Shown here piece after piece: positions 36,241 through 40,779 of a stretch of DNA of 40,779 nt. The stretch is from Thioploca sp. Lineage in GTDB: Bacteria; Pseudomonadota; Gammaproteobacteria; Beggiatoales; Beggiatoaceae. Location of the stretch: contig JAAUSR010000006.1 in NCBI GenBank assembly GCA_012032555.1, positions 1-40,779 of the forward strand. The letters run 5' to 3'. Both the position numbers and the translations under genes were made by a program. The notes below the pieces were generated by a model. The model was not told the DNA's origin, did not search any database, and was given only the letters and a program-made list of their open reading frames with translations. Within the stretch, counting starts at the first letter, position 1, and each line of letters starts with the position of its first letter.

Positions 36241-38546
36241 TTAATGGTGGAAAAGCAGCAGTAAAATTTGTTCTGGTTTCCCGGTTAGCCAGAGGGTAAC
36301 CCTTAATAAAGGTTCCTTTCTTAAATCAAAAGGTTGATGAATTGCTGCGGTTAACGATTGTTTAACTTCATCAGCTGATGTCATTTTTCGCTCTTGGACG
36401 TTAACTGTCACTGAATAAGGTGGAATAATTCGTTGAATGGGAACGTTATTATCATCTAACTCAAAAGTGGTCCTCAAGGTGGTATGACGGCATACTATTT
36501 CGCTTAAAGCGCGCTCTAAAGCAGAGATATCTAACGTACCGATCAGTTTAAATGCGAAAGGAACATGATAAGTTGGCGTCTGCGGATGAAGTTGTTCAAA
36601 TAACCAAAAACTTTGTTGACTAATTGATAAGCTGTAAGTATTGGCTTTTACTTTACTTGTTTGTACTGCTAGCGTTTCTAATGAAGTGGATTGAAGCAAA
36701 GAATCTATTGATTGAGCTAAGTTGGCTAGGGTTGGGTTATCAAATAAATCAGCTAGCGATAAGTCAATTTTAAAAGTCTCGCGAACTCTGGAAATAACTT
36801 GAGTTGCTAACAGTGAATGTCCACCCAATTCAAAAAAATTATCCTGAATACCGATAGGTTCTCGTTTTAGAACTTGGGACCAAATGGTTACCAGTGAAGT
36901 TTCAGTAGTAGTTTGAGGCGCAACATAATTTTCGGCGTGATAGCTTTGGGAAAAATCCGGTAGAGGCAAAGCTTGACGGTCGATTTTACCATTAGGCGTT
37001 AGTGGTAATCTTTCTAATTGAATAAAAGCTGACGGTATCATGTAGTCAGGTAATTGTGTTTTAAGAAAGTGATAGAGTTCACTTGGCGTTGGTTGCTGAG
37101 AGGAAATGATATAAGCAACCAAACGTTTATCGCCGGGCTCAATTTCATTAACGATAATGACAGCCTGTTGCACGTTGGGATGTCGAGCTAATACCGTTTC
37201 AATTTCATCGGGTTCAATGCGAAAGCCACGAATTTTGACTTGATTGTCAAAGCGTCCTAAAAATTCAAGATTACCGTCGGGTAAGTAGCGAACTAAATCA
37301 CCGGTTTTATACAAGCGGTTATCACCCATGTCACCGAAAGAAACGGTGATAAAGCGCTCATGGGTTAAATCCGGCTGATGCAAATAACCTCGAGCTAAAC
37401 CATCACCACCAATATACAATTCTCCGACTGAACCGATAGGTAGGGGTTGTAATTGCTCATCAAGTACATAACATTGGGTGTTAGAGATAGGACGACCAAT
37501 CGGAACTGTCGTGGCGTCTTCTGGCACTGCTTTGACTAAATACCAAGTTGCAACGGTTGTCGTTTCGGCTGGTCCATAAAGATGTACTAATTGTTGTGGC
37601 GGATCTTGGTTAAGTACTTGTCTAACCCAAATGGGATTGGCTGCTTCGCCTCCAAAAAAAAGGCAGCGCAAGGAAGCAAAAGCAGAGGGAATGGCTTGCG
37701 CTAATTCATTGAATAAGGCCGTTGTCAACAATAATAAACTAATACCTTGTTCGCGAAGTTGCGTGACAAAATCTTGGGGAGAAAGAACAATATTCTTAGT
37801 AAGAATAACCAATTTAGCACCGTGAAGTAGTGCTCCCCAAATTTCAAACGTGGCTGCATCAAAGGAGAAATTTGAAACCTGAGCCATCACGTCAGTTGCG
37901 CTAATATCGATATAGTTAGTCTGGTTAACTAAACGATTGATAGCTTGGTGAAGAATGGCAACTCCCTTTGGTTTTCCAGTAGAACCCGAAGTGTAAATAA
38001 CACAAGCTAAATCTTGCGGATTATTGTTATTAATAGGATTTGCTTGATGTTGTTGTGCTATCAATTCACCATCGGTATCTAACTTCACCATGGGTATGGT
38101 AATTTCTGGTAATCGAGTGACTAATTTTTCCTGAGTCAACAAAACCGCTGCCTGTGAATCGGCTAACATCATGACAAGGCGTTCTTTAGGATAATTGGGA
38201 TCCAATGGCACATAGGCGCCACCCGCTTTAAGAATCCCTAATAAGCCTATAATCATCTCCACAGAACGTTCGACACAAATACCCACCAACACTTCTGGAG
38301 CAACACCGATCGATTGTAAATAATGTGCCAATTGATTAGCGCGATAGTTTAATTCAGAGTAAGTCAATTGTTGATCTTCAAACACCACCGCGATGGCACT
38401 AGGTAATTGCTCTACTTGTTCTTCAAACAGTTGGTGAATACATTTGTTTTGGGATAATCTGTCTCAGTATCATTCCACTCCACTAAAATTTTATGCCAAT
38501 CTGAGGTGGATAATTTAACACTGGATTTTGCTGAAATGGAGGTCAT
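36241..38546 (-). CDS. NRPS, N-terminal part: adenylation-carrier-condensation (partial), frameshifted
   Basis: The true start is probably ATG 38546 (MTSISAKSSVKLSTSDWHKI, then VEWNDTETDYP). A missing base in the C run (GGG at 38451-38453 on +) shifts the frame; the continuation reads QNKCIHQLFEEQVEQLP and joins the adenylation domain. Downstream motifs: VIYTSGSTGKPKGVA, FSFDAATFEIWGALL, LYGPAETTT, YKTGDLVRYLPDGNLEFLGR, PLTPNGKIDRQALP, carrier DNFFELGGHSLLATQ, then condensation start SISQQSFWLFEQLHP and RHTTLRTTF. The frame ends at LLLLFHH-stop; one inserted T would give HHLITDGW and join the 3' part. With two bases restored the protein is 1942 aa, A-T-C-A-T-TE, a bimodular dipeptide-type synthetase. 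There is no loading condensation domain. No phosphopantetheinyl transferase or export gene is adjacent. Confidence 0.88.
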
Positions 38547-38810
38547 AAAGTCATTTCTCTCAGATCTGGGGAGCAACCGGCGGTTATGAATTAGTTCAGG
38601 TACTTGGTACTATAATTGATCTGCTCAATTGATAAATGGATAACTTAGCGAGCGAGCTGCTCAGCATTACCTTCTCATTTACAATCATAAATTTAACAAA
38701 TTTTCTGAGTAATGTCGATGGTTCTTATTCGCTATTTTTTAGGCTGATCAGTACGGATTTGCTATCCCGATTCGGTATTTTACTTCGTTTCATGCGGGCT
38801 ACGAGCTGAT

Positions 38811-39185
38811 TCAATAGCTAATCCACACGCCAACTACCACAGCGATTAATAGCCATAACGTTATAATTATCGCACCAACCACTGAGCTACCTCTTAACTT
38901 AATCGAATTCTTTGCTGCCTGCGTTTGGCATTCTTTCCATACAGTTAAAGGAATTAGCCGTATAGCTAACCAAATTCCTATTGGCACTAACAAGAGATCA
39001 TCTAGATATCCAATGATAGGAATAAAATCTGGAATGAAATCGATCGGGCTTAACACATAGGCTACAACCAAACTGATAATAATCTTGGCTAATAATGGAA
39101 CCCTGGGATCTTGAGTTGCTAAATAAAGGGCATAAATGTTTTGCTTGAATGATTGTACCTTCCCCTTCCACGAACTCAAGTTCAT
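38811..39185 (-). CDS. DUF1232 (YkvA-like) membrane protein
   Basis: 124-aa protein with the DUF1232 core VVAYVLSPIDFIPDFIPIIGYLDDLLLVP (~39-67 region) and a C-terminal membrane helix (GAIIITLWLLIAVVVGVWI). Function unknown in the family. It lies 45 bases downstream of ung on the same strand, so they may share a transcript. Confidence 0.88.
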   Translation of the reverse strand: MNLSSWKGKVQSFKQNIYALYLATQDPRVPLLAKIIISLVVAYVLSPIDFIPDFIPIIGYLDDLLLVPIGIWLAIRLIPLTVWKECQTQAAKNSIKLRGSSVVGAIIITLWLLIAVVVGVWISY

Positions 39186-39230
39186 CTCATTGAAATACCT
39201 TATAAAATAGTTAAGTTGATATAACTGTTT

Positions 39231-39899
39231 TTACCAATTAATTAGCTTTTTGCCGTGTTGTTGTAGGTAGCGATTAGTTTTACTGAAATGTTGATTTCCA
39301 AAGAAATTTTTACAAGATAACGGAGAAGGATGAGCAGATTGCAAGAGATAATGTTTGTTATCATCAACCATTTTGCCCTTTTGTTGCGCATCTTTTCCCC
39401 ATAATAAAAAAACAATGGGTTCTGGTTTTGCTGAAATAAGACGGATAACAGCATCAGTAAATTGTTCCCATCCTTGGCGACGATGCGAAGCCGGTTGATT
39501 GGCACGAACTGTTAAAATGGTATTTAGTAATAATACTCCCTGTTTTGCCCAACGTTCTAAATTACCTGATTGAGGAATGGCTATGCCTAAATCAGCTTGA
39601 ATTTCCTTAAAGATATTTTTTAAAGAGGGTGGTATTTTCACGCCATCATTAACAGCAAAACAGAGACCATTGGCTTGTCCAGCGCCATGATAAGGATCTT
39701 GTCCAATGATAACCACTTTGACTTCTTTTGGATGACATTGTTCAAAGGCATTGAAAATCAAATGATGTGGAGAGGGATAAATTGTTTGAGTGATTATTTC
39801 TTGTTCAAGAAAAGTAACTAATTTTTTGAAATAAGGTTGTTCAAATTCCGATGCTAATTGTTCTTGCCAAGCCTGGTTGAGCTGTAAAGAAAATGTCAT
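39231..39899 (-). CDS. ung: Uracil-DNA glycosylase, family 1
   Basis: 222-aa enzyme that excises uracil from DNA. Family 1 motifs: VVIIGQDPYHGAGQANGLCF with the catalytic Asp, PPSLKNIFKEI, LLLNTILTVRANQPASH, FLLWGKDAQ and AHPSPLSCKNFFGNQHF with the catalytic His. Length is normal (E. coli 229). It is distinct from the family 4 enzyme at 17289-18053. Confidence 0.96.
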   Translation of the reverse strand: MTFSLQLNQAWQEQLASEFEQPYFKKLVTFLEQEIITQTIYPSPHHLIFNAFEQCHPKEVKVVIIGQDPYHGAGQANGLCFAVNDGVKIPPSLKNIFKEIQADLGIAIPQSGNLERWAKQGVLLLNTILTVRANQPASHRRQGWEQFTDAVIRLISAKPEPIVFLLWGKDAQQKGKMVDDNKHYLLQSAHPSPLSCKNFFGNQHFSKTNRYLQQHGKKLINW

Positions 39900-39971
39900 A
39901 GCTTAAATCCTAAGAAGTTGATCTGAATTTCACCCTTCAGGGTGGTATACAGACTTATTTACCTCTTCTAC

Positions 39972-40484
39972 CTATTTTTTTTTAAGTAGTTCTGAATAAC
40001 GTTTTTCCAATTCTATTTTATGTTGCTGTTCTTCATGAGCAAGATAATAAAATAAATCTTGAATTGGTCCGGCGAATACTTCTTTTGCTAAGGAGGAATA
40101 TTGCTCCATCGCCGCTTGTTCGCGCCCCATGGCATATTGAAGAATAGCTTGATCATCTAGAAATTCATTTAAAGCCGGCGTCTGAATATAATAACTAAAG
40201 CGGTCAGTAGAAGGTGGTATGGAGACTAGTTTAGTAATTTGCTCTTGGACATAAGGATGTTGACTTAAAGCTTGGAATAATTCGTAGTGGTTTTGTTCTT
40301 CTTTTGCCAATTCTTTTACTAAAGAACGTAACGGTACACTGACTTTTTCTTGGAGTGAATTGTAAAAAATAAAAGCATTGTATTCAAAAGAACTAGCTAT
40401 GGTTAATATTTCTCCTATACTGGTTTTAGTTTTTAATTCTTGATAACCATCGCCTTCTTGTATCGTTATGGTATTGGTGTGCAT
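39972..40484 (-). CDS. Rubrerythrin-like ferritin-fold protein
   Basis: 170-aa four-helix protein with two E-x-x-H pairs and extra Glu residues for a di-iron centre: ASSFEYNAFIFY, KELAKEEQNHYELF, GREQAAMEQYSS and LAHEEQQHKIELEKRY. The C-terminal rubredoxin domain of classical rubrerythrin is missing. Members commonly reduce peroxide or sense oxidants; which applies here cannot be seen. A CACCC/GGGTG hairpin lies after the gene at 39931-39944. Confidence 0.82.
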   Translation of the reverse strand: MHTNTITIQEGDGYQELKTKTSIGEILTIASSFEYNAFIFYNSLQEKVSVPLRSLVKELAKEEQNHYELFQALSQHPYVQEQITKLVSIPPSTDRFSYYIQTPALNEFLDDQAILQYAMGREQAAMEQYSSLAKEVFAGPIQDLFYYLAHEEQQHKIELEKRYSELLKKK

Positions 40485-40546
40485 AAAATCTCGAGTACCT
40501 ATTATAGTTGAGAGGATAATCTTATTGATTACCTGATTGGGTTAAT

Positions 40547-40762
40547 TCATTTTTGATGAGGTTGTAAAAGTATTAATGCTTCCTCAAAAGCCGCTAAGGC
40601 TTTTAGATAACTATGGGCGGCTTCCTTGAAATGACCGTCACAGGCAGCTGACCAAATTCGGTTCAGTAAGCGTTCACCGAGTGCGACTATCATAATTATC
40701 TTTATACCTTGAGATCGGCCGAATTGTTGAAAGATTTCTTGCTGTTGTGTGGTAAACGGCAT
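40547..40762 (-). CDS. Small hypothetical protein (71 aa)
   Basis: The frame from ATG 40762 encodes a helix-rich 71-aa protein (QQEIFQQFGRSQGIKIIM, then AAHSYLKALAAFEEALILL) with a TPR-like C-terminal helix. There is no clear ribosome-binding site and no family recognised. It lies 62 bases upstream of the rubrerythrin-like gene on the same strand, suggesting co-transcription. Confidence 0.5.
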   Translation of the reverse strand: MPFTTQQQEIFQQFGRSQGIKIIMIVALGERLLNRIWSAACDGHFKEAAHSYLKALAAFEEALILLQPHQK

Positions 40763-40779
40763 AATAGTTTGATCAAGCA

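Noticed and set aside
36241-38388. Two independent NRPS genes
   Set aside because: The break splits a single condensation domain in its HHxxxDG motif and one base restores the frame, so they are one gene.

Overview
The window looks like a chromosomal segment of a large sulfur-oxidising gammaproteobacterium of the Beggiatoaceae/Thiotrichaceae type. The grounds are AT-rich DNA, housekeeping proteins close to gammaproteobacterial forms (ProB with PUA domain, RlmB, DusB, LeuA, RimI, ActP/YjcH), a Tat-exported sulfite-dehydrogenase-like molybdoenzyme with a dihaem cytochrome partner, and many intergenic repeats that include TAACTGA-type repeats. The assignment is inference; no rRNA or tRNA gene is present to confirm it.

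Layout. 1-5300: an 8-bp tandem repeat, a class III nucleotide cyclase (-), proB (+) and a tonB-like/exbB-like pair (+) without exbD. 5300-11400: an accessory, decaying region rich in short palindromes. It holds an LprI-like gene with an in-frame amber codon, a ParA-like C-terminal remnant split by a 138-bp MITE with perfect 19-bp ends and a 5-bp target duplication, an ABC-type ATPase followed by a frameshifted PD-(D/E)XK-like nuclease gene, a HEPN-like remnant, a nuclease-ParA fusion cut off after its Walker B motif, and a frameshifted DUF4184 membrane protein. 11400-19600: core genes rlmB (+), dusB, an SPFH protein and a SEC-C protein (-), a large TAACTGA inverted repeat, a TPR/GspM-like pair (+), and the tightly packed leuA-udg4-rimI operon (-). 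19600-24120: a sparse gap, a PilH/CheY-like receiver (+) and gcvT-gcvH-gcvPA (-) with no gcvPB. 24800-32350: dihaem cytochrome and sulfite dehydrogenase (-), UDP-glucose dehydrogenase (-), a MoeB/ThiF protein (+), a cytochrome c'-like protein (-), yjcH-actP (-). 32700-38550: one bimodular NRPS (A-T-C-A-T-TE, - strand) broken by two single-base frameshifts. 38800-40779: DUF1232 protein, ung, a rubrerythrin-like protein and a small unknown gene (-).

Pathways represented include proline and leucine synthesis, glycine cleavage, nucleic-acid modification and repair (two unrelated uracil-DNA glycosylases), periplasmic sulfite oxidation, acetate uptake, UDP-glucuronate formation and non-ribosomal peptide synthesis.

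A recurring feature is one-base frame changes in otherwise well-conserved genes (nuclease, DUF4184, dihaem cytochrome, NRPS twice, probably the ParA remnant), several at short homopolymers. Either the sequence carries indel errors or the lineage is accumulating pseudogenes; read data would decide.
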